Source: Sacculina carcini
Taxonomy: Eukaryota; Arthropoda; Thecostraca; Sacculinidae
Assembly (NCBI GenBank): GCA_916048095.2
Contig: OU696587.1
Location: 3,248,579-3,312,578, forward strand
DNA length: 64,000 nucleotides
Direction of reading: 5' to 3'
This document shows positions 44,026 through 56,200 of the stretch, piece by piece. Under the pieces are notes generated by a model. The model ran no database searches, was not told the origin of the DNA, and saw nothing but the letters and a program-made list of their open reading frames with translations. Numbering within the stretch: position 1 is the first letter of the stretch; the number at the start of each line of letters is the position of its first letter. A program made the position numbers and the translations under genes.

Positions 44026-44385
44026 GAAGCAAAAAGCACTCCTCATTCTCTTCTGCTCTGCACAAATTTTTGCTATCTTTGCCCACACGTCTAACTCCTC
44101 CATTCCGACAGCACTAAATCGTGTTCTCTTTGCATTCGTTTTTATTGGTTACCGGTGTTAACGTATAATGTGATGTGTGATGTGATGTATGTTACTGTGT
44201 AAGATATTTCTTTTGCTGTTTTTATACTCGTTTTTCTCTTTTATTATCATGTGTGGTATTTTTGCTGGCTCAATTATTTTCCCTCTATGAGCTAATACTC
44301 CTTTATATTGTTCGCACCAGTTTAACTCTTTTACGCGCCTCTGCTCTACTTGGCGCTATATCAAATACATGTTTGTTTGTTTGTT
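44026..44385 (+). pseudogene. LINE 3' end (continuation beyond E3)
   Basis: Resumes the LINE frame cut at 38590, then has an AT-rich 3'UTR ending in a TTTG repeat (about 44370-44385). It directly abuts the TTAGG run that begins duplication copy B. Confidence 0.8.
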
Positions 44386-44403
44386 TTAGGTTAGGTTAGG
44401 TTA

Positions 44404-44989
44404 CGTTAGTTACACTTTCCGCCGTTAGAGAGCGCCAGTATCGCATTGAACGGAACGCGCCTGTTAGCTCCGCCTCCATTTTGCTACGCACACTTTGGAG
44501 CGATGCGCAAATAGGGTAGTGCCCACACAAGGGTCCTTGTCACGTGTGCTTCAATGAAATATACACATTGTTATTTGTTGTTAACGGTCGCCCAACCAGA
44601 TCTTGTCTACGATTTTCTTGTGCGATTCAACTTTTCACGTGATGCACGCATATTGTAAATGGACTGTTATTTCAAGTGCAAAATACCACCTGTTTATGGT
44701 ACCAATCGAGGCGAGAACCAACGTGTTGCGTCTAGTATGAAAGGCTTCGTCGGTCAGCAGCAGCCCAGTCTGTCATCGGCCGTCGGAGTGGTGACAGCTG
44801 CTGACACGCTACTAGTCAACTGTTGCCTCCTAGTATGTTCGTCGGTGTGTGCGCATGCACGGACACGTGCATCAGTCCTCTTGACAAGTCACCAGTAATG
44901 AAATATACGCCTACAAACAGGCTAACGATTCATCCAGCTGGTCATCGTAGAGAGTGAGCAAGTTCGTTCTATTTGGATTCAACGTTGTG
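44404..44989 (+). other. Candidate 5'UTR exon/promoter region of receptor copy B
   Basis: Counterpart of 241-820. Ends at donor TG|GTAAGT (GT at 44990-44991). Confidence 0.45.
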
Positions 44990-45508
44990 GTAAGTTGCAA
45001 ATGTTGACGTGAAGCTTGCTGGCTCGATAATGATGCTGCCATATCTGTTCGTTTGTTGTTGCAAAGTCGTTAACTAGCCGTCGCTAAAATATCGCTAGCA
45101 CAATCAAAGAAGGGATTTCCTGAATGTGCAGTAACAAATTCGCACTCAATCAATCAATCGACATTTATAGAAGTGCGCAGGTTTTTCACAACTAAATTCA
45201 TCATTTTTGACATGTGGGACTATGTCGAAATTTTCCCGAAGATGGGTCGCATGATCGAACGAATTCACCGCCCCGCCAAGTCGATTTAATTGGACATGAA
45301 TACAATGGACGGGGATATCAATGACGATTTACAAGGGTCGGGTAGAATAATATGTTACAATACAATATGTTAAGTACACTGCATACAATACGCCCTGCGA
45401 TCTCACAAAAACGACCTATATATGAAATTGGTATCTGGGCTTGACTGCACTTGCTGTACATGGTTTTATCTTTGATTTCACCCATTGATGTCAATTTATA
45501 CACTGTAG
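44990..45508 (+). other. Candidate 5'UTR intron of receptor copy B
   Basis: 519 bp between a GTAAGT donor and an acceptor CACTGTAG, 18 bases before the receptor ATG. The acceptor base is T where copy A has C, and AG is kept. Confidence 0.5.
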
Positions 45509-45526
45509 ACGCGAGCGTGAGGCACG

Positions 45527-46630
45527 ATGAACTCGACCAACTTGTCAGGTGTCGACAACTCATCGAAGTTGTACTGCGGCGCGAACGTGGCTGCATTTGC
45601 CGCCTCCTACGGCGAGGTGCACGGTTACTTGTCGCTGGTCGTGTGTGGCTTCGGTCTGATAACCAATGTGCTCAACATGCTCGTGCTCACGCGCAGTCAC
45701 ATGGTCAACCCAATCAACAGGGTCCTCACAGGCCTGGCCGTCGCCGATATAGTCGTCATGTTGCTGTACGTTCCGTTCGCGCTGCACATCTACCTGCACG
45801 CATTTGGTGAGGAGTTGTACACGCACAAATGGGCCGTATTCATGTTGATCTACAGTCACGGCACGCAGGTGTTCCACACAGTGTCCATCTGGCTGACAGT
45901 GGTACTGGCCGTGTGCCGCTACATCGCCATCGGACATCCGTCGCTCAACCGACGCTGGTGTTCCATGCAGAACGTCAAACTGGCTATTCTACTGTCCTAC
46001 GTCGTTTGCCCGCTGCTCAGCATTCCAACATTTCTAGCGTTCTCCATCCAACACGAGACGCCGACCAACTCCATTAGTCAGAGATACTTTATTGGCTTCA
46101 GTCAACTCAGCAAGGTCAACAACTTCCTACTGAAAAAGGTCAACTTTTGGGTACACAGTGTCTGTTTCAAATTGATGCCATGTTTTATTTTAACAATATT
46201 CAGCTGCTGCTTGGTGCACGAGATGGTGAAAGCTCAACAAAGACGTGCTCGACTACGGCAAAATCCGGGTGGCAGCCGAGAACGTAGAAGAGCATGTGAC
46301 GACCGCCAGTCTCAACGCACCACATCCATGTTGCTGGCTGTTCTGCTATTGTTCCTCATCACTGAGTTACCGCAGGGAATTTTGTCGCTGCTGTCGGGCA
46401 TCATTGGTACCGAGTTCATGGAGCAGTGCTATAAGAACCTCGGTGACTTGATGGATATTTTGGCTCTCACCAATTCGGCAATGAATTTTATATTCTACTA
46501 CTCAATGTCGACCCAGTTTCGGCAAACGTTCTGTCAGATAATATTTCGGCGTCAGTCTGGTTGTACACGAACGTCGGAGCCTTCAAATCAGATCAACAAC
46601 GCCTCAGATATGGTGACTTCTCGTTTGTAA
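45527..46630 (+). CDS. Myosuppressin/FMRFamide-receptor-like GPCR, copy B
   Basis: 367 residues, collinear with the copy at 6124. By direct comparison there are 12 substitutions and a 2-residue deletion near the C terminus, about 96-97% identity. Changes fall mainly outside the helix cores: Thr14Lys in the N terminus, Ile66Val, Phe173Ser at the TM4 exit, Val224Ile and Glu230Val in TM5 and its end, three in the third intracellular loop/TM7 tail, and the rest at the extreme C terminus. All family motifs (LAVAD, CRY, TELPQGIL, NSAMNFIFYYSMS) are identical. Both frames are open, so both may be functional. Whether they are expressed differently cannot be seen here. Confidence 0.88.
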   Translation: MNSTNLSGVDNSSKLYCGANVAAFAASYGEVHGYLSLVVCGFGLITNVLNMLVLTRSHMVNPINRVLTGLAVADIVVMLLYVPFALHIYLHAFGEELYTHKWAVFMLIYSHGTQVFHTVSIWLTVVLAVCRYIAIGHPSLNRRWCSMQNVKLAILLSYVVCPLLSIPTFLAFSIQHETPTNSISQRYFIGFSQLSKVNNFLLKKVNFWVHSVCFKLMPCFILTIFSCCLVHEMVKAQQRRARLRQNPGGSRERRRACDDRQSQRTTSMLLAVLLLFLITELPQGILSLLSGIIGTEFMEQCYKNLGDLMDILALTNSAMNFIFYYSMSTQFRQTFCQIIFRRQSGCTRTSEPSNQINNASDMVTSRL

Positions 46631-48494
46631 TGGGCCGAAATTAGTGTCGTCTAGGTCGAAATAATATTCATGCAGCAAAATACACTAATCGCAATGCCAG
46701 CACTCAAAGCAGTCAACCTACAGGGTATTTTAACACTTCAGCACTTTATACTAACACTTTCAGCGTTATTGCAGGTTTTATGTGTGAGTGAAACGTCATT
46801 ATGGTATATCTTGTGGCGTATACATGTTTTCTTATCGCACACATGTTTCTATCCATGTAAAGTTCGCTGTATATTAATATTCATCGTATAATTTAACTGC
46901 AGTGAATTGTGTATGTATGTTGACTTGTTCCATGATATATTGCATATTATTGTACCATTTCACACGACTTGCGATTATTTTTATGTATTTTTCACCATGT
47001 ACACGACCCGACGTATGAGTGCGTGCAAGTATGCGTGTTATTTTCTCACGTGTTTTCATTGTGTCATGTGTTTGTCGTTCATGAATAGTTTTCGCCTGTG
47101 TCTACACCGCCTGTTTGTGCCACAACCGTGTCTGGGTCGCCTGTGTGTGCGTGTGTCTGTGTACCTGCACCTGTCTGGGTTACATGTCCGGGACGTCTGT
47201 TTGTGCCGCCAATTCCCCACGCAAACCGGCGGAGGCACCATAGTGTATTATTAGTACTCATGTCGATCACAGTCGTGATATTTTTCGCGATGGTCACTAT
47301 CGACTGTTTTCCCAGACATCGCACGTTGCTTCCCCGACGATCGCGTGACCAGTGTTTTACTTGGAGGGGGCTACGACCATTTACGCCAACGTACCAACTG
47401 ATCCAACGCTTACTGCGATGCGATGAACACCGAGTGAATCTGAATACAGAGTGAATACGTGACTGAATACGTGAGTGAATACACTCCAAGTGGCTCTAGT
47501 ACCAAGTGATCCAACGTACCATCTGGTCAAACGCTGATACGATGCTGACTTGGAGTGTATAAGGCACACATATATTCGTCGGCACAGGCACACCCCCAGA
47601 CATTCCGACCCTGTCAGAGCCACTATCCGAGTTTCGGTAATCCAGTGCGTGCTCTTGCTCGGAATTTTACAGTGTTCGAGTGTTAGCAGGGACTCCTGTG
47701 TACCGCTCATTTCCTGCACTCGCGATATTTGATCATCCGCTGCGTGTATGTGTTGTTCGACCGCTGCGGGTATTGTATGTTAATATCATTCATATATTTG
47801 TGTTATGTTATATATAATGTGTTCTATGCTATATATTAGGTGTTATATGTTATATATTATGTGTTATATGTTATATATTATGTGTTATATTTAAAACTAC
47901 AGATTGTATTGTGGAATTGGAATTTGCCGAACGAAAAACATCATCGACATATGCAGAATGAGGCAAATAACCGCGCCAATTACGTACATAATGATTCTTT
48001 CCTTGCAGTGAAGAATTCACGTCAAAACACTAAGCCACATCAGGAAATCGCCCGGACAAATCACGTGCGACTTTTTCTCGCCATGCTCTGTTTGCTATCG
48101 TCGAACGTTCGGCGGGTAGCTCGAATTTGAACGCAAGCCAGCTTCAGCTTCAGGCGTGCAGCTAGTGTGGGGACATTGAACCATGACCCCCAGCAAATAA
48201 GTGAAAATATAGAAATTCATATAGCCATATATCCGGTTGGATTTCCCTGTGCTCCAACATTCCCCTTCGCCAATAAAAATTTAAACGATGGTGTACAGTA
48301 CAGTGAGATGGTGAATTTGTTTGTTATAGATATGACTATATTGAAAACAATGTTGCCTAGTGTTCGTATAAGGAATGAAGCAAACGAGTAAGCGAAGTGA
48401 ACGAATCAATGAAGGAACTTGTTAGTGAGTGCAGACTATATTCCATACAGTAGTGACCATTGAAGAGCTGCTCTTGAATTATCATTATATCTGA
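46631..48494 (+). other. 3' flank of receptor copy B
   Basis: No gene recognised. It aligns with 7234-10879 and 23138-23311 of copy A minus the insertions. It includes the shorter minisatellite (about 47803-47890) and the Helitron empty site (about 48328-48331). Confidence 0.7.
47367..47555. other. 181-bp indel private to copy B, flanked by ACTTGGAG
   Basis: ACTTGGAG occurs at 47359-47366 and 47548-47555; copy A has it once. The insert contains an internal inverted ACTCCAAGT and partial direct repeats (CCAACGTACCAAC/CCAACGTACCATC; TGAATACGTGA repeated). An 8-bp duplication would suit a hAT-type element, but terminal inverted repeats are not evident, and local templated rearrangement is also possible. 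Confidence 0.6.
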
Positions 48495-48804
48495 GTCGCA
48501 TTTCTCAATGTGCAATTTCATTTTTGCTGGTCTAATCTCCAATAATTAAAAGCCAAATGAAAGCATGATAGATTGAAAAGAATGCCGTTCTTTGACTGGA
48601 TGACTGGAAGCAGGCAGTCGTATACGTTAAAAAGGGTGTTTGTCTTTTTAGCTATATGGACATAAAGACTTGCTAATTCCTGACTTATTGCCGCGTTGAA
48701 GCGCACCTGCTTGAATATGGTCTTGCGGTAATGTCTCCTCCAAGCATATATCGTGGAGGAGCGACCAGAAAATCAATCACCCCGAGCGGCAGATAGCCTA
48801 GCTA
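48495..48804 (-). other. Unassigned; possible DNA-transposon fragment
   Basis: On minus, the sequence spanning the solo LTR insertion point begins CAGTGGCGTAGCTAGG-like, a form seen at ends of some cut-and-paste transposons. A 62-codon frame (48518-48706) has no clear domain. Low confidence. Confidence 0.25.
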
Positions 48805-49228
48805 TGTAGTGTGATTGTGTGCAGTGAGAGAGTGTGTGTGAGAGATTGTGTCTACGTTGACTGAGATTGTGTGTGCGTGAACGTGTTAATGTGTCTAAGT
48901 GTGATCGTGTACGGTTGAATTGCGTATTGCGTAAGAGAGTGTGTGAGCAAGTGTATATAGTTGTGTATAGCTGTGTGTGTATGCGTTTGTGAAATGTCCA
49001 TGCCCCGCGGCGGCGAGCGAACGACCGGCTCGCCGCTGATTGGTCGTTGCGGCGGGTGAGAACTGTGCGTGTGTGTGTGTGTCCGTGTGTGCTCCCGTGT
49101 GTCACGGTGTGAGCTAGGAGTCGTGTTCGTGGTGCGGTTGGAGTGTGACGTCTTGTAGGCGCGCGTGGGGCAGTGATGCCCACGCGCGCCTGTCTGAATA
49201 TAATTTAGATTTTTGAATTTCTGCTACA
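48805..49228 (+). mobile_element. Solo LTR of the short LTR element family
   Basis: 424 bp flanked by AGCTA (48800-48804 and 49229-49233). Starts TGTAGTGTGATTGTG and ends GCTACA, homologous to 7925-8374. It keeps the GC-rich hairpin at about 49157-49192. Confidence 0.9.
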
Positions 49229-49573
49229 AGCTACGCCACTGACTCACTCACAAATGTGTGCCTAATTGTGCTCACCAAGCATTAATTGCAAACATTGCAG
49301 AACATCGCACAATGATGCCAGCGAAAACACAACTGCAAAGGTATCAATTACCAATCAATACTTGGTTGGACGTATTGAAAGAACATCGAAAGACATCCAA
49401 TCACACGCCACATAAACATGGGATCAAAGACGAAGTATTGCTTGGATTCACCGTTGTGTAGCCTTTTTTGCAACTTTTCCAACGAGCTGATTCTGGAAAC
49501 GCAGCTGTTACCGTGCTAGACAAGTAGAAAATGTGTGTGTGTGTTCTTACCGAGTTGTTCGCGCAGGAATGAG
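49229..49573. other. Unassigned
   Basis: A 67-codon plus-strand frame (49258-49461) shows no recognised domain. No other feature is seen. Confidence 0.3.
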
Positions 49574-52108
49574 TCAGAAACTCGTGTCTCCTGCCTTCCA
49601 GAGATCATAATTTTCTTTGAATTTACTTGTTGTTGGCTGTCCTATTATATTTTGCGGTATTCTATTCCAAAAATCTATACTGCGTTGAGGGAAACTGTAC
49701 TTCTTTATATCTTTTTTGGCTCTACTTTTTTGAAGACGTAGAGCATGTAAACGTGTGGAACTGGTCGGCTGGAACAGACTGGTATTTTGAATATTTTCTT
49801 TGCCTGTCATATATCTATATATAGCTATCACATCTCCTCTGACTCTTCTTTCTTCTAGTGTAGATAGGTTCAATTTTCTCAGTCTTTCATTGTAGCCTAA
49901 ATGTCTTGTCTCGTGTGATATATTTGTTGCTGATCTTTGTACTTTCTCTAGTTTTTCATTGTGCTTCTGTAAATGCGGACTCCATATTGTGACAGCGTAT
50001 TCTAGAGATGGTCTAATGATAGCTATTATTAACTTTCTTAACATTTCGGCGTTGATATATGTGAAAGCTGTTTTAATATGTGCAATTTTGCAATTTGTCT
50101 TTTTCACTATTCCGGATATATGGTTTTCAGGAGATAGCTTGTGATTCATTATTACTCCAAGGTCTTTTTCTTTTTGCGAATCCTGTAATGGTATATTATC
50201 CATGATGTAAGAATAGTTTGGTCTGAATTTACTAGTCCCAAATCGTACAATTCGACATTTGTTTGTATTAAATGACATTTGCCAGTGATCACTCCACAGT
50301 TCCAAATTTTCTATACATGTCTGTAAGTCTACACAATCTTCTAGGCTGCGAATATTTTTTTGTAGTTTGACATCGTCGGCGAACATGTTCATGTATATGT
50401 CTGGCGGCACGACATCCTGAAAATCATTTATGTATAAGATGAACATGATCGGCGCCAAGACTGTGCCCTGAGGTACACCGCTTTTCACGTTTCTCCACGA
50501 AGATTTGTGCCCTCTCAGACATGTTCTCATTTGCCTGTTTTTCAGAAAATCCGTCATCCATTTTTCCAGTTGTTTGCCAATTTTTCCGTATTTCACTAGT
50601 TTATAGATCAGCTTATCATGAGGGACCTTATCGAAGGCCTTCTCAAAATCAATGTAAACTGCATCGGTCCATTGCTCTCTCTCTCTTGTATATTTTCAAT
50701 AATTCTACTATAGAAACTGATGAGATTCGCAGTAGTTGATTTTTGATACCTGAATCCAAATTGTTGATCTGACAGGATTCTATTAGTTTCGAGAAATCTG
50801 GTCCATTCTTTTCTAATAATTTTTTCTATAATTTTGCAAACGATACTCGTTAGTGATATTGGCCTATAATTTGCAGCATTCTCAGCTTTCCCTTTTTTGA
50901 GCAATGGGGTAATATTGGCCTGTTTCCATATGTCTGGTAATTTGCCCTGTCTCAACGAGGCGTTCATAATGATTTCTAGGTCTGCTCAGCGTTCTCGCAC
51001 AACTCTTCAATACAAAACTGGAAATATCGTCTGGACCACATGATTTATATTTATCCAAAGATAGCAGTTCTTTTTCTATTTGACTGCATGATATTTTGAT
51101 GTCCTGCATTTTTGGCGTACTCTCTATGCTTTCCTCAGGAGGAATCCATGTGTCGTTCTCTGAAAAGACCGAGTGAAATTGTTTGTTCAATATTTCGCAT
51201 ATATCTTTTTCATCTGTGTATGCCGTACCGTTTTCGTATATATGCTGTATTTTCTTTTTCACTTCAATGCGGCTGTTGATGTAGTGGTAGAATAATTTTG
51301 GCTTGTCTTTGATGTTATTGAGAATGTCTTCTTCGAATTTTGATTGTGCTTCTCTTCTTATTCTCGTATATCTATTTCGACAGATTTTATATCTTGTATA
51401 ACTTTCTGTATCCTTGTTTGTTCGATATCGCCTCCATTGCTGGTCTCTTTCCTTTTTTGCTTTCATACATTCCTCACTGAACCACTGCTTCTTTCTCATC
51501 TTTTTTCTTCTTATAGGAATGTATTTGTCCACTCCTTCTTTGTAGATGCGACAAAACGTTTTGTATATATTGTTTACGTCAGAGTCATCCATCTCGTGGT
51601 CCCAATTCTTTCTTGAGTAAAACCTGTTTAGCTTTTCATAATTACCTTTCTCATAAGAAGGTATGCTTGTAGCGACTTCTCCAGGTATTATGATATCTTT
51701 GCTTAGAATATATCTGAAGGAAATAACCACATGATCACTCTCACCAAATGGTGGTTCATAAGTCAAGTTTTCTACTTGATCTGCTCGTTTGGTGAACACA
51801 ACATCGAGGAGAGATGACTGGTCAGCTCCTCTTTGTCTTGTGTCTTCTTCCACATGCTGAGTTAAAAAGTAGTCCTGATTGAGGTCGATCAAATCTTTTT
51901 TCAGATGATCAGATGTGTCATCAATGTAAGGGCTTTTCCAATTGACTTTACAATTCAAATCGCCAGTAATAATCATGTCTTTTTCACCTGTTTCAGTTTT
52001 TGTCAGAACCTCTCTTATACTTTTGATTGTATTTTCTCTTAAATTTTTGTATTCATCCAATTTCCATGCACTGGTTTTTGGTGGCATATAAACCACAGCC
52101 ACAGCCAC
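49574..52108 (-). pseudogene. CR1/Jockey-type LINE, endonuclease and RT, broken by frameshifts
   Basis: Minus strand. Endonuclease C-terminal half (VYMPPKTSAWKLDEY, ITGDLNCKVNW, ADQSSLLDVVFT, GESDHVVISF) begins at about 52108, so the 5' end is truncated beside a TG repeat. A linker (RIRREAQSKFEEDIL) follows, then RT with YKSCGPDDISSFVLK, NYRPISLTSIVCKIIE, SDQQFGFRYQKSTT, SGVPQGTVLAPIMF and the active site MFADDVKL, and the thumb/C-terminal region to 49574. Frameshifts near 50950 and 50600 split it into three frames (52108-50882, 50967-50608, 50596-49574). It would prime reverse transcription at nicked target DNA; this copy is inactive. Confidence 0.88.
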
Positions 52109-52170
52109 AGTGTGTGTGTGTGTGTGTGTGTATGTGTGTGTGTGTGTGTATGTGTGTGTGTGTGTGCGTG
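52109..52170 (+). repeat. (TG)n microsatellite at LINE 5' truncation point
   Basis: TG repeat with a few TA interruptions, immediately beyond the truncated LINE. Confidence 0.9.
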
Positions 52171-52974
52171 CGGATGTGTGTCTATGTGTATTGAAAATCC
52201 GGTATGTATTAGAACGTCACCGGCGTTTGCTAGCAAAGATGAGGGTGTGTGACTTGATTTGCAGTTGAATCAGTGTCCACTGAATATATGCATGACGATG
52301 GACTGTGGAAGCACACACCACGTGCTACACAATCCCTCACATTACCACGTTGCGAACGAACCAGGGTCAACCAGGGTAAGTTACAGGAAACATCGCAGGA
52401 TAATGTAGATATAAAATAGAGCTTAGGTTCAAACCAAACCTGTTTTCTATAATTCACACTGAAATATTGAAATTGATATCTTAATATTGATGTATCAATA
52501 AATTTGAAATTGATAGTGAATTTAAAAATTTCTTATTACCGTATCATAAAATATTTTTAAAATAATCTCCCATGGTAAATGACCTCATAGATGTGACAAT
52601 GGTGATCAATGATCCCACATGGTAAATGATATTTGACACAGGAACATTTCTCAATTGAAAATGCCATTTATTACAATTAGCGATGCAATTAATGTACAGA
52701 ACAAACACGTTGAATTAAATCCTGAGATGAAACACAATACACAGAACATGAAATGAACAGTGGAAAATGACTCACACAGAAAACACATCAATGCATGTAC
52801 GAACATACCTCGAAATGAACTCGAACGCATCTAAATAGAACGCGCACACACGACACATTAGTGGTCTCGTAGCGTTGACAAAAACATACAAGCACCGTGA
52901 GCCGACGAGTAAAAAACTCAGTCGTAACGCACGTGCCACATGTGGTCGCTCGCCTGTCAGCAGCAGCTGCCGGG
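52171..52974. other. 3' flank of the topoisomerase-II-like gene
   Basis: AT-rich, no gene recognised. It should contain the 3'UTR of the minus-strand gene ending at 52975. I did not find a decisive polyadenylation signal. Confidence 0.4.
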
Positions 52975-53136
52975 TCACTCACTGCTGTCCGAGTCAATTT
53001 GGTTGGTCTTGACGGCACGAGAGCGCTCCGTAGCTCGCTTGTGCAGCGGAACGTACGGCTCGTCTTCGTCCTCAGATGACGACTGATCATCACCTTTAAG
53101 AGCCCGGGCGCGGCCGGAGGCTGTCTTTTTCGCCGC
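52975..53136 (-). CDS. Terminal exon of the topoisomerase-II-like gene
   Basis: 162 bp, phase 0 entry after acceptor GGTGTAG, stop TGA at 52975-52977. Encodes 53 residues: basic start ([14 protein letters not shown]), acidic SSSEDEDEP, then [11 protein letters not shown] and an acidic end. Confidence 0.7.
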   Translation of the reverse strand, partial: AAKKTASGRARALKGDDQSSSEDEDEPYVPLHKRATERSRAVKTNQIDSDSSE

Positions 53137-53176
53137 CTACACCACACAACACGTCAACTCAGTCAGATCAACACAA

Positions 53177-53263
<87 letters not shown>

Positions 53264-56200
53264 GAGACAACGCACGTGGAAACCCACGTCACTCACATTG
53301 ACGCCGGCTGGCGAGAAGTCGTCTGAGTCAGAGTGGTCCCGTTTGACGGCGGTCTTGCGCTTGACGGCGGCGGCAGATTTCTTCGATGTTGCACTTGGTT
53401 TCTTCGATGCTGGACACGGTTTACTCATGGCGGCAGTGGTAGCTGGCTTCTTGGAAGCGGGACAAGGCTTGCTTCTTGCATCGGCAGGCTGGTTCTTTTT
53501 GGAAGCGGGGCCAGGCTTGACATATACTAACAACACATCGACCAGCATCAGTGACGTGTGTTAACAGCACATGTCAAAACCATGAAATGCAGAAGCCAAA
53601 TGTTACACAACCACGGTACGGGGGTCGCTGTCATACTACACCAAGCTTATGAAAAAATCCCCAATATTCGTCTACTTCTCTTTTAAAGAAATAGTCAATA
53701 TGAAATTCGTTAAACGTAAACTGTAATGAAAATGTCACCCTAAAGCGCGAAAAACAGCCAAACTTGAAACAAGAACACAATGAAATGAGAAGTGAATACG
53801 TGCAAGTGTGCAGTGCACTTTCACCTCGTGCTGGTGTGGCCGAGGAACCTCCATCCATCATAGAGTCAAACATGTCAGACGCCGATGCTACACACACACA
53901 CACACACGCGCGTACGTAAGTATCAGAATGAAGAAGAGGACAAAGGGATTACCGCGACACATCAGTTACACGCTAACTGATCTAACAGTTAGACAAGGGG
54001 TTCTTCACTGGGGGTGCGAGCCTGGACCCTAGGGGGTACGATGATTCCTGCAATTTTACACGGAGGTGCGCTCCGAGTAGCAAGGGCCCGTGTTCCGGAT
54101 GACAATTGTACAATATTTTGAGCAGACGGAATTACCTGAAATTCAGCTTTGAAATACATGGCAAAGAAGCGGGGTGATACGCCAATTAATATACACGATA
54201 CTCGATCATTAGCTGAATAACAGAAATGCAGCGACAAGCAGACTCTTTTGTGCAGCTTAATTATGTTTAGGGTGACCTTTTGTAGCAAATGCAACTTTTT
54301 CATCATAGACTGTTCATTCTGAGAAGCCCAAAAATTAATATTTTATTGATCTGAGGTATTAAAGATGTTATAAATGTAAGTTTTTGCAACTTCTTGTTCT
54401 TACCGCTGCCTTTTCACTTTAAGAGCAATTATTTGGATTCAGGACAAATTTGGAACTTTTAGAACAATTCTTTGACACCATCAGGAAAGTGTGAGTTGTA
54501 AACTTGTAAAATGTAGCGTATGTTCATATATTGTCAACATAATCTCGATAATCATGTATCTGGAAGACGTTTGAACATTATGTCCGTGTGTAGTGCTAGG
54601 CATCCTGCGTATGTACGTTTCCATAGACATAATATAAACAGACATAACACCCTGATATACACAGGTGCATTTGTGCAATAATTTTTTGTTTGTTATACCT
54701 TTCGAGCAACAGCTAATTAGATCAACCACACTTGAATGTAATTACTGCATAATCAGATTATGTTTCATCTGCAAAATCCATTTAGACTTCGGAACATTCA
54801 AGAAAATTAACATCCAGTGAGTCTGTCAAATTATATTGTATATTTAAATGTCACTACCAGGCATCAGTGCGACAGACTCGACAGACTAGACAAGCATGTG
54901 AAACACACAATATTAACGCAACCGCGAATGCTCAAAAAGCATTAAGTAGACAGAAAAACGTGAAACTATCAAACTTTAATGTTAAGGAGTGACTTCAGCG
55001 TTTAAATTTTATTACACTATTGTATAAAATTGGTGATATTTAGCGAAACATTGAGCTCAACATATTAGCGCAAATATTTGCGATATTTAGAGCATCCAAG
55101 TCACCCTTGTCGCCAGTGAGGTGACAGTGGAAGTTCATGAACCATGCAATCCTAGCACAACCGCGAATGCTCAAAACGTATTGTAGAAATAGTTATGAAA
55201 GGCAAACAGTACACATTTTTCTCACAAAAAGTATGTTTTCCATAATTGAGTGATTTTCACTACCCTTTTACGGTTTTTGATGAAGTTTCTGCCAACATTT
55301 TAGTGCAAATTTTAGAATTTTTAGCGCAACTTTTCTTAATTTTTAGCGCAGAGATTATTTTTAGCGCACAACATGATTAGGTCACCCTAATTATGTTGCT
55401 TGATAGTCACGATTGCCAGAATAAAAAGTTACAATCAAGTATCAAATATCCAATAATTAAATGAAAGCAAGCCAGTAGCCAGAATTCGCAGAATTTGCCA
55501 CTCAGTAGTTGCAAAACTTCGCGCAAATATATTGCACCATTGCAAATCTTTCATACTGACAGACATTGCGACTGCGCGAGTGGCATCAACTCATCTGCCA
55601 GTTTCCCTAATTGGACCAGCGGCGTTTCTTTTTGCGCTGCAAGTACAGGTCCAATCGATGCTGGTAACGCCTGAGTGAATTTATGGCGTACCAGGTCTTC
55701 TGTGACATTCACTCTCCGCGCTCGTGACAATAGCTCACCCAGGTACAATGACGGCTTACCTGTCATTACGGTGGTAGATATGAGCTCGTCAAACAACTCT
55801 GCCTTCGACCTTTCAAATGTTTGAAGTACCTCTTCTTTCAGCTCAGAATATGACTGCTTACTGATTGTCGTAGGAGCAATCTTACCCACGACGTTGGGAG
55901 GAAGAGCAGCAATGACGTGAAAAAACCTTGTGGACTCAACCGTGATATTTGCTAGGCGAAATTGTGCTTCCATGATGGTAAACCATCCCTTTATAGAGCT
56001 CTCCATGAACGGCGGTGGTTTGATACCAATTCCATTCACAGAAGAAGTGCATATAGTTGTATCATCGGTAGACATATTGCCAAATCGAAATATGCAGAAT
56101 AATTTATAAAAATGCAGTATTCAAAACGAAGGTGTCACCAATGTGGTGGTTCACTCTGGTTAAACCAATCTTACCACACACAATATAACATGAAATATAT

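Larger units (their letters stand above)
44386..48494 (+). repeat. Segmental duplication copy B (compact)
   Basis: Direct duplicate of 217-23311 without the large insertions. It serves as the empty-site reference for four insertions in copy A. Its only private block is at 47367-47555. Confidence 0.93.
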
